Positions 48,757 to 63,387 of a DNA stretch of 64,000 nucleotides are shown here, piece after piece. This DNA is from Przewalskia tangutica (lineage: Eukaryota; Streptophyta; Magnoliopsida; Solanales; Solanaceae). The number at the start of each line of letters is the position of its first letter. Position 1 is the first letter of the stretch. The translations under genes and the position numbers were made by a program. Where the stretch lies: positions 36,449,001-36,513,000 of the forward strand of contig CM056726.1 of the NCBI GenBank assembly GCA_029844215.1, given 5' to 3'. The notes under the pieces were generated by a model. It ran no database searches and was not told where the DNA came from. It saw only the letters and a program-made list of their open reading frames with translations.

Positions 48757-51700
48757 TGTCACGACCCGACCCCGGGCCGCGACTGGTGACCTACCTGGGC
48801 ACTCTTCCAATCATACAACACCAAAACAACTGCGGAAAATAAGTAACACATTTTTTTTAAAACCAAGGCAAAGCCGATAAGGCTGCCATAATATAAATCA
48901 CCCAAAAAGGGCTTACACTATCCAAAAATGTAATTACAACTCTAACTATCCAAATGCCACGTGAATACAGCACCTCTAAGATTTGAACAAATACTATGAC
49001 GGGACAAGGCCCCGTGCCACTGAATATACATAGCCGGGACAACTCGGAACATTGGAGCCATCTCAATATCTTTGAACCAGATCCTAAGCTCGCGGATCAC
49101 AAGCGTAATACCTAAACTGCGGACATGAACGCAGCCCCCGAAGAAGTCGATCTAACAGTGCGAATATGGAACGGAAAATAAGGTACATAAACAAATCATA
49201 ATCGTACAAAAGAATGACGAGGCAAGTATAAAAAGTACATACTAGATCCTACCGTGTCATTACCATCTCGTGAACTTAATCGTACCTTATTATCTTTTCC
49301 CATTTTTCAATGAAAGTTATAGTCACCTTCTTACGTACATGCTTAGGAAAAATCATTAAGTTCATTACCATATAACTTACTTATCTTTCATAACAAAATC
49401 CGGCCCTTTATGGAGGGACGCATATACTACCCGGCCCAATCTGCGATGCGATCAAGTCACACAAATATCAAAGCGTGCCCGTGGAATCCCCCATCACTGC
49501 CGACAGTCATAAGTGTAACATATAACCATGTGACGCGCCCGTGGCATCCTACCTCACTGCCGCGTACATACACAATACATATATATATCTCGCGCGTGGA
49601 ATCCTACATCATGCCGACTGTAGGTGTAACATATAACCATGTGACGCGCCCGTGGCATCCTACCTCACTGTCGGCATACACATATACAACACACACATAT
49701 ATATATATATATAACGTGGCCGCATGCCCCGGAATCCCTCATCGTATAAGCATGGTCATAACGTGCCCTCGGCATCCCTCATCGTAGGTGCAGGTGTTCA
49801 TGGGGAGCTAGCCCATGGAGTAATAATATAACATGCCCCCGGAATCCCTCATCATGGGTACATGTCTTCATGGGGAGCTAGCCCATGGAGTAATAGTCGT
49901 ACATAGCATGGTCGCATGCCCCGGAATCCCTCATCGTATAAGCATGGCCATGGGTAATAAAACAACCGAATCTAACGCCTCCCGGTCACATGCCGGAATC
50001 CCACATCGTATAAGCATGTCGGATCAATCATAATGGAAGCATACCCGTGGAATCCCACATCACCGTCGATGCGTCAAGCAAACTTACAACAAGACAAATG
50101 CCCTCAGGAGAGTCACGACAACGTAAACATATAATACTTGCACTCAAAGCTATCACACGCAAACATAGGCAAGTTCATTAAACCTTTAGACTTCCATTTT
50201 TATAAACTCTTGGCACTTTCGTTTCACACATAGAAATCCGAGAATTTAACCCAAAGTACTACGCACCTCTACTCCTTTAAAATGACTCTTTTTCAAATAA
50301 AACTTCCAAGACACTAATAACCGTAGTATCAAGTCATACTTACTTTTCAAGACAAGTCACAATACCTTTTTAGAAATACAATTATAGGCTTCTAAATCAC
50401 GTGACTTCTTTCTTTAAAACCTTAAGCAATTGGTACCTTTAAAACAATTTGCCCTTCTTTATTTCAAGTCATTTCTTTGCTTACATTACTGAAGAAAACC
50501 ATTCTTTTAATCTTCCATAAAGTTGTTATAACCAACTTCCCATAAAGCCGTTATAACTCTTTATGTCTTAGACAAATTCATTCATTTTATAACCAAGAGA
50601 TTTATACTTTCAAATCAAATCACATAGCTTTCAAAATACTTCAAGTCTCTTAACTTTTAAGAAAACAAGTTTCTTAACTTTAGAAATCAAGTCTTTCCAA
50701 ATCAAGTATTCTATACTTGTAAATCAATTCATTCTTCCTTTAAGAATCAAGTCCCATAACTTGAAAAAATAAAGTCTCTTAACTTTTAAGAATTTGAGAT
50801 CCATAGTCTTAAAACTTCATACGTAAATTCTTATAAGTTAAGTAACATATACATTGGTGCGTTGTGAATAAGTTATACTTATTTATAACGATCTTATTCA
50901 AGTAGCCATGATCTAGAAAATGTAATACAATTTTGTCTTATCTTAGTTTCTATGCAGATGGAGAATTCTACTCATTTTAACATAATTGATTGTCATTACA
51001 TTTTCCTTTATTAACGCTGCAGTGGCTTGTTCGATACTTATTCTCATTTGTGTCGTAACTTAGCCAAGTCAACTTGGCTCCAAAATACCTCCTAACGACT
51101 CTTACCAACATCCCCCATAAGACTTGGTAAGAACTTAGGATAACTTAGACATAACCCTTACGTAGAGTAAATCAACATACATACCTCTTAACTTCTAAGA
51201 GTAGAAGGAATCATGAAATAATACCACATGTATATTCCATGCATAGAATCATGTCAAAAGAAGGAAGAGGTTCACATACCTCGCGACGATTATCGACAAA
51301 TAGCAAAATGCTCCGAAGTACTTCAACCTTGATAGCTATTCCATCCTTCAAGTAGAATCCGTTATACTTAGTACTTCAACCTAAAATGGCCACAATACGT
51401 CCATTAACCTCTTACTTCAAACGTAGAATATTCTAAGCGCTAAGTCACTAAATTCTACGGAAAATCGGACAGCACCTCCTTTGTTTCTACTTACTTTGCC
51501 ACCTTTTTCAAGGCCGAATTCAATAACCAAACACGCCACATTTAAGGCCCAATCAAAGTAATTAACAATAGGGGATTACACGCCTACTAGACGTGTAAAA
51601 TTTCGCCCCACAAAAGATATCAAACTAATACAAACTACTAGCCCAATTCGGCCACATTGAGTACAATAACACCGATTCTTATCCAATTTCCATTTCAATC

Positions 51701-52826
51701 CAAGTTGTTAGCATATCATGATATCAAGTCGCAATTGATTATAACCACTATAATCTTCAAGTAAGTAACATGCGACGATTCTAATTAACGACCAATTTGT
51801 AATCCAACTTCAAATGGTTTAAATGACATTTCAGATTTAAGGCTACAATCAATCCATAATACTTATAAAACTTCAACACATATACTTCATGCTAGCAAAC
51901 ATGTAAGGCTAACAACAATATACATAATCTTGTAACACTTAAGAGACAAGATTATTACCTCAACGATTCTTAGTCCAACTTCAAATCCAAAGTCGCTCCT
52001 TAGCACTTAGAGCCTCTTCTTGACACTTCAATCCACCACTTGAGACCCTTAGAATATCACAAACCACTCCCCTTAAATCTTCCAATCAAAACCTAGAAAA
52101 CAACTAGGTTTTCACCTTGCGACTAATACGAAAACGCTATTTTTCCGGGATATTTCTATTGAGATACCCTTACAATACCCTTAGGGACCTTGGGTTAAAG
52201 TCTTGTGAATATTGGACAACAATTACAAAATTTTCTTGTTCACAAATGCTCAAAGCCGAGAGCAATGTTTCAAGAACAAATGTTCTCCAATTTTTTTCTA
52301 AGTGTAAAATGCCAAGTCTTGCTACTTAGGATGATATATAACACATTGGAGGGTCTATATTACAACACATGTTAAAATTGGATGAATGGGATCAAGCCAA
52401 GTGGCTCTTGACTTGGTCAACAATGTCAAGCTCAAGCTTAGCAAGACTTTCTCATCTTTAAAATGGTCAAATGACCCTTTTGCCCTTGCATTAATTCGAC
52501 CAAGCCATGTGAGAGGGGTGCCACGTGTCGCCCTCCCATTCATCCATAAAATTCCGTAAACCTCGTGGGCCCCACAAAACGTAAAATTCCTCGGGTGGGC
52601 CCCACGTGACCAAATCCGTAAGATTAAATTTTCATAATGATAATAAGTTCCATACTCTTCAATTAATGCATTTTGAGAATCTAATTCTCACCAATGAACA
52701 TTTCTCATTCCCGACGTTCGAAAGATTTTCCGTCGGAAAAACAATTCTTCCTTTCGTACCCTATTCAAGTGTTGAGTTCCTTACGTACATTCTCTTAAAC
52801 ATGTCCTGGAGTTACGGGGTGTAACA
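48757..52826 (-). repeat. Type-B LTR (shared middle LTR of M2)
   Basis: 4070 bases from tgtcacgaccc to ggtgtaaca. It is the reverse-strand counterpart of the solo LTR at 33144-45609. The polypurine tract lies just beyond 52826 and the primer site just before 48757. Confidence 0.9.
49430..50060 (-). repeat. Tandem arrays in the M2 LTR
   Basis: Repeats of gtggaatcc.catcactgccg alternate with gtgtaacatataaccatgtga and a second unit, 'gcatgccccggaatccctca' with tcgtataagcatgg. A short TA run lies near 49700. Different units occupy this place in the solo type-B LTR, so the array has turned over. Confidence 0.8.
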
Positions 52827-54232
52827 TTCTTCCCCCCTTAGAAACATTCGTCCCCGAATATTCTTTCGGAGTCCAATCTAATTAGATAGCGACATAGTCT
52901 CCTTTTACTGCACCCTTCATATTACATATGCCACCCATGGCCATATAACAATACTTATACTAAGATGTCAACCTTGGCACTCACAAAGCCAACTAGTCCA
53001 TACTCATAATGACCTCAAAGTCTGTCATAATCATCTCTACTAGGTCTACTAGGGTCTGACGACTGTACCATCACCGGGCAAATCTCATATACCCGCTCAG
53101 CTACCACCCCAAACACTCACGGGTGTAGTCACCTCGAAAGGTTATTATGGATTCAAGCTCTATCCCTTTACACTTGGCTGTTACCTTTTTCACTGGTCGT
53201 ACTCTTTCCGTACTTCCAACTCATACTAGCATACATACATAACTTCCATACCGATTCTGGCCTCCAATCTTTGGAGTTTACTAAATCGAACAATATAAGG
53301 CCATTTCCGGCTCTCAAGACCTGGTTCCGGTGGAACGCGTCCACGAACCCGTAAAACAATTAACCAGACTTGGGCCTTGCACCCTTGTGACCCTGTCACG
53401 TAGCAGAACTACTACCAACTGATCCCACTCCACTTCAGGCTATGGGGCGACCCGCAATAGGTCCTCACCCCGTCCCACCGTCGCACTTAACTCTTATTCT
53501 TGGTCTATAATAAATCTTTCTACCCGAGAAGACCTTGTACATCTAAGGTGTCAGCGGTCATCAATATTCTTAGGCTCGCAATTTACATGCTCCAAGCCTA
53601 CCTTACGATCCCCGATGCGGGTACAAAAACTTCTCATAATACCATAATCGTGTCGTCTTGATCACAACAACCATTACATACTCTATACGGACCTCATCCG
53701 TACAATTCTCTTAAGCCTACCACGTAGCTTAATATATTAACATGGTATTCCATTAAGTTTCTTAACATGACTTCTTAAGGGTTCACTGCCCTATCAGACA
53801 GCTCATCCTTTCCCAATTATCTCAAAATAAAACAGAAGACCTTGGCGAGAATTCATTAATCGCTCCATACCTCCTGTATCTAGTTAGTCTTTACCAATTC
53901 ACGGTAATCTAAAATCATTCTAGGCAACACGCGTCGACCTCATACATAACTCCGTATAGATGTATGTCACAATACCAACTATACTATAATCATTACCAAC
54001 CTGGATACGCAATCCACATAGTCCTTCCTGGGTCACTGCTGCCTTTCTCGTAGCTGCAATCAACATAACTCGTTAGGGAGAGACGATCTCAGAGTGAGAA
54101 GAATGGAAACCAATCCTAAATGTCCTGCAACCTCCTGATTATAGATGTGGTGCACAACACACCGATAATCAAGACTCTACTAGACACGGTCTGTAGACAC
54201 TTTCCGAGGACTAACTGCTCTGATACCACTTT
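52827..54232 (-). other. M2 interior: polypurine tract, non-coding body, PBS
   Basis: 1406 bases. Next to the lower LTR the minus strand reads aaggggggaagaa, and the canonical PBS is at plus 54217-54228. The body is colinear with the M1 interior, with no coding motif. Confidence 0.8.
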
Positions 54233-54257
54233 TGTCACGACCGACCGGGCGCGGCGG
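54233..54257 (-). repeat. Tip of the upper M2 LTR left of the A2 insertion
   Basis: Reads tgtcacgaccgacc and a GC-rich stretch, the first 25 bases of a reverse type-B LTR, then stops where A2 starts. The rest resumes at 62454. The target duplication should be ACTGG, and the left copy reads GGCGG, again at a CTG site. Confidence 0.75.
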
Positions 54258-56312
54258 TGTCACGACCAACCGGGGCGTGGATCGTGCCTTACGGGCACCC
54301 AGTAGTCATACATCAGAGAAATCAGCGGAATATAAAGACAATACATGAAACCAATGTAATAAGACAGTGAAATAAGAAGACAGACTAACCAAAAACGGTT
54401 ACCTTCAGTATATATATGAATAACAATTTGAACAGTTACATCCCTTTTACAATCCTGCCCACAACAGTACTACAGACCTCTAAGAGTAACATGACAACCA
54501 TGGCGGGACAGGGCCGCCATACCACGAATGTAAGCACCTACTACGACAGGACTATACCATCGATAAGCCTCGGAGAAAGCGGAGCTTCCCGAATCTTTGA
54601 CGTGACCACGAGAGCTAGGATCAACGATCGTGTACCTCAACTGCGGCATGAACGCGGCCGAAGAGTCGATCTGGCAATTGTACCAAGTATGTGAATCGAA
54701 AATCGTAAATGAAATCATAGTAGTCTATATAAAGCAGAGACATGTATGATAACCAAACTACGATTCCTGATAAATAGCGATCATGTCAAGTCAGGGACTC
54801 ACGCCCTCAAAGTCATCACTCAAATATAACAATGGGTCTCACGCCCACAACATCAATCATGCCCGTGGAATACCTTCCTCACTGCCGGCAGTCTATGATA
54901 TAAAAGCACCAAGGAATACACGTGAACACCAGGTCCCACCTGTGTCATCATAAAACAGGTGGGGAGATTGCCGTAAGTCAAAAGACATTGCCGTAATTAT
55001 TATTCAGGCTTAAGTCCGGAGACATTGCCGTAATTATTATTCAGTTAACACACGTACGTCTACCGTACTATACATATATTCTTTAAAATATCATGCTCAA
55101 GAGGATAGGAAGAATCACATACCTCGCGACGATTATCGACTATTAGCAAAACGCTCCACGGCTATAACCCGGCTAGCCTTGTCCACCTTCCAAGTAGCAC
55201 ATGCTACTCACAGAACATTCAACCTATAAAGGTTATACAAGTCTATCAAAGTCTAGACTACTCGGTAGATTATTCTTCTGATGTGATTTCAGTTCAAGTC
55301 TTTTCTGTAATATCCTTCTATTACAGTTCAAATCTCTTCTATGAATCTTATATTCATTTATACAACTACAGTATGTAATTTCCAATTACAATAGATGGTT
55401 AGGATTATTTACCTCGGTAAGCCCAAAATTATCCAAGTTATAATGTCGATCCTGAGCAACGTTTAGCTCCTACTCCGGGCGCTCCAACCCGCTCCAAACA
55501 ACCCTTAGAAGTTCTACGCAACTTCTTCTAAATACTCCAACCAACTATGGAGATTTTCCTTAGGGTTTCGGTTTGAGACCAAAAAGGACATAAGGTAGTA
55601 TTTCCGGGCTCTACGTATAGAGGTATCTTTGGAATACTACAAGGTATACGGCTAAGGTATTTTGGGTATAGTAACAATACTATGGAGAGTATTTCTACCA
55701 AAAGGGGGGGGTATATATACGAGACAACACCACAAGGGGGTGTATACCCCTCGGCCTACCCAGGAGGGGGTACTCTCGACGGGGAGGGTTCTCGGCGAGG
55801 GCCTCACCAGGGGAGGGCGAGAACACCACAAGAGAGGGGGGGAGGTTTTTAGACTTAGGAAATTTATTTGGATGAAGAAGTCTTCAAAGGGGGAGGGTAT
55901 TTATAGGGCAAGCAAAGGCCAACCAATGGCCAAGATCATGCCAAGTGCTAAGCAAGTGTAGGGCCAAGATATGCCCAAGTGCCCCCTAGTCCCTACTCCT
56001 TAAAACCCTCACAAATATCCTACCAAACCTTATCCTCCCAATCGGCCACTTCACCGCCCCACACTCCACCAATGAGAGGGTGCCAAGTGTCGCCCTCTCG
56101 TTGGTCCAACACGTTTCGTCTCTCGGAAAAATCCGCAAAAATTAAAAATGACATAGCCGGAATTTTCCCTTCGCAAGTTATGTAAAACGTTTCGTCGAAA
56201 AACGACTCTAATCGGGTGTTGTGCACAAAAATAAATCGTCCAAGCCACTTTAAAGCCCAAACTTTTCTACGTACGTCCTTACGTACATACTCTGGAAATA
56301 CGGGGTATAACA
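54258..56312 (-). repeat. 3' LTR of A2 with a 1.3-kb internal deletion
   Basis: Colinear with the upper LTR except that about 1.3 kb, matching roughly 59799-61128, is missing at about 54965. A reverse TATAAATA is at 55898-55905. It ends ggggtataaca at 56312. Confidence 0.88.
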
Positions 56313-57941
56313 TTCTCCCCTCCTTAGAAACATTCGTCCCGAATGTTCCTTCTAAGTCTCAAACAAACATGCGCCAGTATAGTCTTCACTGCTACACATA
56401 CGAAAACAATCCTGCCACACCTGGCCATAGAATCACCTGCGCAAATACTCAATTTCAAGTCTACGAGGAATCACCTCCACTACTACAAAAGCTCCTACCC
56501 AAGGTCTAAAAGATACTCCCTTCGCACCTTCACTTTACAACGAAACGATCACTTCTATGTTCTCAACACATGCCCGCTTCTTTCCTTACTCGTCGTACCC
56601 TTCTCATACTCTCGAACTCCTTCTCATGACTTACCACATCTCTGTTACTGATTCAGTTTCCAAATCTCTGGGTTACAATCTCTAACTTGGTCATCATTAA
56701 CTGGGAACACTCTGGATGGATCTCCGATACTCTTCCGAACATAGCAACACGAAAGACCGGACGTACTGCCTCCTAAGTCGGACGACAATACTAACATATA
56801 GGCAACCTGGCCTACTCTTCACATAATCCGAAAAGGCCCAAAGTAACTCGGGCTAAGTTTCCTCTGATTTTCCAAAACTCGTTACACCCATAAGGTGGTA
56901 CCTTCGAAGACCACCGTCGGCTGAACTCCAAGCGTCGCCGCCGATCATCCGCATACGACTTACTGATTCTCGGTATCGATAACCTCTTACGGATAAGCTT
57001 TACCTATCCACATCCTAATGAATAAGTATGAACCAACTATCCGAACTTTGCCAACATCGAACCAATCGATCGGCAACTTACACTTCGCCCTACGAGGCTT
57101 CGTGGCGATATCCGAATCAAATGTTAGTTATAAAAGCACTCCTCAAGCGAGGCAACAATAATCACGGTACCCACGAAATCCAAACAACGGCGGGGCGAAT
57201 GCGCCATCGAGACTACTTTGAGTTCCTAACCTGCTGGTAAAAACTTCCAGAAAATGAAATAGCCACCACCTGGGCTTCACTGTCTGCCATAAGGTAAAGT
57301 AGGCACCCCGTGCAGCCTTACAACCTTCCTGATAAATAATATCTCTGTCGAGTAAACAGTCCTGCCTGAAGGACAAGATGGGCTGACCTCATTGGCCCAA
57401 CTACTGGTCGAACGCATCCACGAACTCGTACGCTGGTTTACTAAACTTGGGCCTAACACCCTCGTGACCCTACCACCTGGCGGGATTACCACAAACTGAC
57501 CCCACCATAAAACAGGTCGCGGGTTGACCGCGTAGCCTCAACCGACCCACTCTCGCGTAAAACACTTGCTCCCCGATCCGGAACAATCTCACTAATCATG
57601 TTACGAAAACCTAGCGGTCTTCTTAGCTCAACTACCCTCTTTCATTTCCCACAACTCAGGGACTTATATACTAATATATCTCACGTGCACCATGCACTCC
57701 GTCAAGGGTTAAACGTAAAAATATAAATCTTTTACTCGAGATGGCCTTGCTTCTAGGGTCTCTACGTATAAAGCTCTAAGGCTCACACTTTTTCTTATCC
57801 CCCACTCTTTCCCGGTTAACTAACCATGATTTCTAATCACAATACACTTATGTTATCTGAACATAACACTTAAGCTATACTCATCTCATCATACGTACTA
57901 AACTCTAGAGGTTTAAGAATACACCTGTATCTACTGCTTCA
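56313..57941 (-). other. A2 interior without coding capacity
   Basis: Begins on the plus strand with the reverse polypurine tract (ttctcccctcctt). It shares blocks with 19209-20781 of A1 and more weakly with the M1/M2 interiors. No pol motif was found. Confidence 0.65.
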
Positions 57942-58885
57942 CTACCCTCTGTCGTTCCAATCAATCCTGCCTTGCTGGGCGCAATCATAACAAGCTGTCG
58001 AAGAAGTACGACACTCCCCACAATGACACTTACCACAACGGCCACACCGAGGTGGGGGTGGCCTCCTCTGGCTAACACCCCTTCCTCTTCGATCTACTGA
58101 ACCCGCAACTGATCTGGTAGGCTGAGTCCTCCTACTAGCATCCCTCCTACTAGGACACCCTTTCGACACATGGCCCCGACGACCGCAGGTACAACAAGCA
58201 TCAACAAACAATGACATTCCCCGGGATGACGCCTGTCATACTGTGAACACCGAGGCGAATCGGTCCGGCTGGAACCTACGTGTAGCTGTGAACCGGAAGC
58301 TCTGGAGCTCTGACCAACTCCGGCTTACCCCGAACGTTCTGAACCCTTTGGAGGAACACTCTGCACTGGCGGATGTGCATATCTAATCTGCTGCTGAGGT
58401 GATTCGCCTCGAAAGTTACCAAAGGACCTTGCTGTTCTGGCCCTCTTCTGCTGTCCTTGGTTAACCCGTCGATCTCTACGTTTCTCAATCTGTTGCACAT
58501 AAGCCTGAACGCAGGCCATGCTCATTCCTGACTGAAGAGCTACTTCTTCACAACCCTCTCTTAGACAGTCATCAAGACCCGTGATAAATCGATACATAAA
58601 ATGCTCTCTGGTCGCTAAATCCCTAGCTAGTAACAAGGGCGTCTCTTTGCAATCTATATTCTCTGTTCCCGGTCGTGGAACTGAAGGTTCAACTATCATG
58701 GCCGCCGTAGGAACTGCTGCCGCTGCGCTAAACTCTGCTGGGGCTGGTGATGTAGCATAACTCCCCGACTGAAACACCACCCCAGGTGATGATTGGGCCT
58801 GTGCCCTCGTAACCCTCTGTACTCTACTCGCAGCTCCCTCGGCTGCCTTGCCTTCCTGGGCTCGGGTTGCCTTATGCGGAGGCAT
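57942..58885 (-). pseudogene. Type-A gag remnant with duplicated zinc knuckles (A2)
   Basis: The frame from the ATG at 58885 (MPPHKATRAQ) covers a low-complexity Ala/Pro/Gln N-terminus. It then jumps to the gag C-terminal block (HFMYRFITGLDDCLREGCEE, then AYVQQIEKRRDRR), and the capsid core between is absent. A frameshift near 58250 follows. The next frame (58217-57942) holds CCTCGRRGHVSKGC and then a second module, RCGRCGKCHCGEC plus a decayed CYDCAQQGR. The fuller N-terminus makes this the better guide to the family's gag. Confidence 0.82.
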
Positions 58886-59076
58886 AATGGTAAGGGAAAG
58901 AATTACGTTAGAGGGGTCCAACTTACAACACAACTCTAAGGCACGATCTCAGAGTGAGAAGAATAGAAACCAATCCTAAATATCCTATAGCCTCCTGATT
59001 ATTGATGTGGTGCACAACACACCGATAATCAAGACTCTACTAGATACGGTCTGTAGACACTTTCCGAGGATTAATC

Positions 59077-59087
59077 GCTCGATACCA
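59077..59087 (-). other. Primer-binding site of A2
   Basis: The plus strand reads gctcgatacca, the reverse of TGGTATCGAGC, with the same missing A as in A1 and M1. It is four bases from the 5' LTR. Confidence 0.8.
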
Positions 59088-59091
59088 CTTT

Positions 59092-62000
59092 TGTCACGAC
59101 CGACCGGGGCGTGGTAGTGCCTACCCGCACCCCAAAGAGTCATACATCAGAGAAATCAGCGGAATATAAAGACAATACATGAAACCAATGTAATAAGACA
59201 GTGAAATAAGAAGACAGGCTAACCAAAAACGGTTACCTTCAGTATATATATGAATAACAATTTGAACAGTTACATCCCTTTTACAATCTTGCCCACAACA
59301 GTACTACAGACCTCTAAGAGTAACATGACAACCATGGCGGGACAGGGCCCCGCCATACCCCTGAATGTAAGCACCTACTACGACAGGGGACTATACCACT
59401 GATAAGCCTCCGGAGAAACGGAGCTTCCCAAACGTGATCGTGACCACGAGCTAGGATCAACGGCGGTGTACCTCAACTGCGGCATGAACGCGGCCCGAAG
59501 GAGGTCGATAACAGTACCAAGTATGTGAAATCGAAAATACGTAAATGAAATCATAGTAGTCTATATAAAGCGGGAGACATGTATGATAACCAAACTACGA
59601 TTCACAATAAATAGCGATCATGTCAAGTCGTGACTCACGCCTCAAAGTCATCACTCAAATATAACAATGGGTCTCACGCCACACATCAATCATGCGTGGA
59701 ATACCTTCCTCACCGCCAGCGATCTATGATATAAAAGCACCAAGGAATACCGCGTGAACACGTGTCCCACGTGTCATCATAAAACCGTACGGGGTAAGTA
59801 CGAAGGCATATCCGACTACTAGAACCCACAGTACAAACAAGGTCATACACTGTATCATGAGATCTGTCTAGACCGTCACATGATCAAAGCTGGCCACTCG
59901 CCCGCAGTATCTAATATGCGCGTCTAGCCACAGAACTTCCGCGACTCGCATAGGCCACTCCAATGGCCCGCGTGAGGTATTCCGCGCATCGGTAGCTACT
60001 CCCGGCGTCTGGACTCGCGATCGCATGGCCACATAGACCGCGTGACCATAAAGGCGCGCTAACACGAAATTCGTAGCTCGCGCAGGCCACCTGCACCGCA
60101 TAAGGTATTCTCGAATCATAGGTCACACAGACCCTCCTGAGTCTACCCCGCATCGGAGGGAAGCTTAACCCCCGAAAACATGTCAAGAGGTGAGTGATGT
60201 AATACTAGCATAACGGCTTACCGTTAAACAACATAAGCACAACAAGGGAAACCCCTTTACACAAACATAACAAAATACTAACACACGTAGCATCCTAATA
60301 TGTTTATTTATCAACTCAACAAGAAAGTATTACAAGGCTATCACAAACCAACACAATCAAGTTATTCACACGAGGTACTTTCTACTATGTGATTAACAAG
60401 ATCGGGTTTTTATCCCCAAAGTACTTCATACATTAACTCTTTAAAAGATACGTTACTTTCACAAAAGTCACACAATACCCGTAGTATATAAAAATAGAGT
60501 GATTATCTTTTGAAGTAAATCAAAACACTTGTCTTTGTAAAATCAAGTAACATTCTCTTTCAAACGTTCAAGTTTGCCTAATTTCAATTACTCAAGTTTC
60601 TCATTTTCGAAAGGTTTCGTAGTTCATAGTTTTAATCCTTTAAAACAATTTGAGAAACATATACCTTATGTGTGAGTAGGTTATTCTTGTTCATAACAAT
60701 CTTATTACAGCAGCCATGATCTAGGAAATGTAATATCATTTTGTCTCACCTTAGCTTCTATGCAGATGGAAGTTTCTACTGGTTTTATTAATACTTTATT
60801 AGTCAAAACATTTCCCTTTATTAGCGCTGCTGTGGTTTGTTCGATACTTATTCTGATTTCCGAAATCAGTAAAACATTATTCCTTTTGAAAACCAAGTAC
60901 TCATTACTCACGAATGAGGTTTCACACTTTTTAACAAAATTCAATTAAGTCAAGTCTCTTATCTTTTAAGATCAAGTCTCTTAACTTCTTAGATTAATAA
61001 ATCATTCTTTTTATCTCTCTTAAGCCGTTATACCTAACTTCCCATAAAGCTAGTATAACTCTTAAGCTTTTAAAACCAAGTATTACTCTTCTGTTAAAAT
61101 GATTCAGTATTCTTTTGAAATACTTCAAGATTATTCAGGCTTAAGTCAAAAGACATTGCCGTAATTATTATTCAGGCTTAAGTCCGGAGACATTGCCGTA
61201 ATTATTATTCAGTTAACACACGTACGTCTAACTTACTATATATATATATTCTTTAAAATATCATGCTCAAGAGGATAGGAAGAATCACATACCTCGACGA
61301 TTATCGACTATTATTAGCAAAGCGCTCACGGCTATAACCGCTAGCCTTGTCCACCTTCCAAGTAGCACATGCTACTCACGTAACATTAAACCTATAAAGG
61401 TTATACAAGTCTATCAAAGTCTAGACTACTGTAGATTATTCTTCCGATGTGATTTCGATTCAAGTCTTTTACGTAATATCCTTATTACGATTCAAATCTC
61501 TTCTATGAATCTTATATTCATTTATACAACTACAGATATGTAATTTCCAATTACAATAGATGGTTAGGATTATTTACCTCGGTAAGCCCAAAATTATCCA
61601 AGTTATAATGTCGATCTGAGCAACGTTTAGCTCTACTCCGGCGCTCCAACCCGCTCCAAACAACCCTTAGAAGTTCTACGCAACTTCTTCTAAATACTCG
61701 AACCAACTATGGAGATTTTCCTTAGGGTTTCGGTTTGAGACCAAAAGGACATAAGGTAGTATTTAGGGCTCTACGTATAGAGTATCTTTGGAATACTACA
61801 AGGTATACGGCTAAGGTATTTTGGGTATAGTAACAATACTATGGAGTATTTTTACCAAGAGGGGGTATATATACGAGACAACACCACAAAGGGGGTGTAT
61901 ACCCCTCGGCCTACCCACTTAGGAGGGTACTCGGCCAGGGGAGGGTTCTCGGCGAGGGCCTCGCGAGGGGAGGGACGAGAACACCACAAGAGAGGGGAGG

Positions 62001-62453
62001 TTTTAGACTTAGGAAATTTATTTGGATGAAGAAGTCTTCAAAGGGGGAGGGTATTTATAGGGCAAGCAAAGGCCAACCAATGGCCAAGATCATGCCAAGT
62101 GCTAAGCAAGTGTAGGGCAAGATATGCCCAAGTGCCCCTAGTCCTACTCCTTAAAACCCTCACAAATATCCTACCAAACCTTATCCTCCCAATCGCCACT
62201 TCACCGCTCTCCACCAATGAGAGGTGCAGTGTCGCCTCTCGTTGGTCCAACACGTTTCGCCTCTCGGAAAAATCCGCAAAAATTAAAAATGACATAGCCG
62301 GAATTTTCCCTTCGCAAGTTATGTAAAACGTTTCGTCGAAAAACGACTTTAATCGGGTGTTGTGCACAAAAATAAATCGTCCAAGCCACTTTAAAGCCCA
62401 AACTTTTCTACGTACGTCCTTACGTACATACACTGGAAATACGGGGTATAACA
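59092..62453 (-). repeat. 5' LTR of A2
   Basis: 3362 bases, colinear in reverse with the A1 LTRs. A reverse TATAAATA is at 62052-62059. It contains the module shared with type B at about 60690-60870. Confidence 0.92.
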
Positions 62454-63347
62454 ACTGGTGCCCTACCTGGGCACCCTTCCAATCATACAACACCAAAACA
62501 ACTGCGGAAAATAAGTAACACATTTTTTTTTAAAACCAAGGCAAAGCCGATAAGGCTGCCATAATATAAATCACCCAAAAAGGGCTTACACTATCCAAAA
62601 ATGTAATTACAACTCTAACTATCCATTACATGTGAATACAGACCTCTAAGATTTGAACAAATACTATGACGGACAAGGCCCGCCGTGCACTGAATATACA
62701 TAGCGTGACAACTCGGAACATTGGAGCCATCTCAATATCTGAACCAGATCCTAAGCTCGCGGATCCACAATCGTAATACCTAAACTGCGGACATGAACGC
62801 GGCCGAAGAAGTCGATAACAGTGCAGAATATGGAACGGAAAATAAGGTACATGAAACAAATTATAAGCATACAAAAGAATGACAGGGGCAAGTATAAAAA
62901 GGGTACATACTAGATCCTACCGTGTCATTACCATCTCGTGAACTTAATCGTACCTTATTATCTTTTCCCATTTTTCAATGAAAGTTATAGTCACCTTCTT
63001 ACGTACATGCTTAGGAAAAATCATTAATTTCATTACCATATAACTTACTTATCTTTCATAACAAAATCCGCCCCTTTATGGAGGGACGCATATACTACCC
63101 GGCCCAATCTGGGACGCGATCAAGTCACACAAATATCAAAGCGTGCGTGGAATCCCCATCACCGCGATACCATAAGTGTAACATATAACCGTGTGGCGCC
63201 TGTGGCATCCTACCTCACCGCCGTACACATATACAATACATATATATCTCGCCGTGGAATCCCATATCGCCGACAGTAGTAGGTGTAACATATAACCATG
63301 TGACGCGCCCGTGGCAACCTACCTCACTGTCGGCGTACAAATATACA

Positions 63348-63387
<40 letters not shown>

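Larger units (their letters stand above)
54258..62453 (-). mobile_element. A2: second type-A element, minus strand, unequal LTRs
   Basis: 3' LTR 54258-56312 (2055 bases), interior 56313-59091 (2779 bases), 5' LTR 59092-62453 (3362 bases). It has the same primer site, polypurine tract, gag remnant and LTR ends as A1. It is inserted 25 bases inside a type-B LTR. The interior carries gag but no pol enzymes. Confidence 0.9.
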
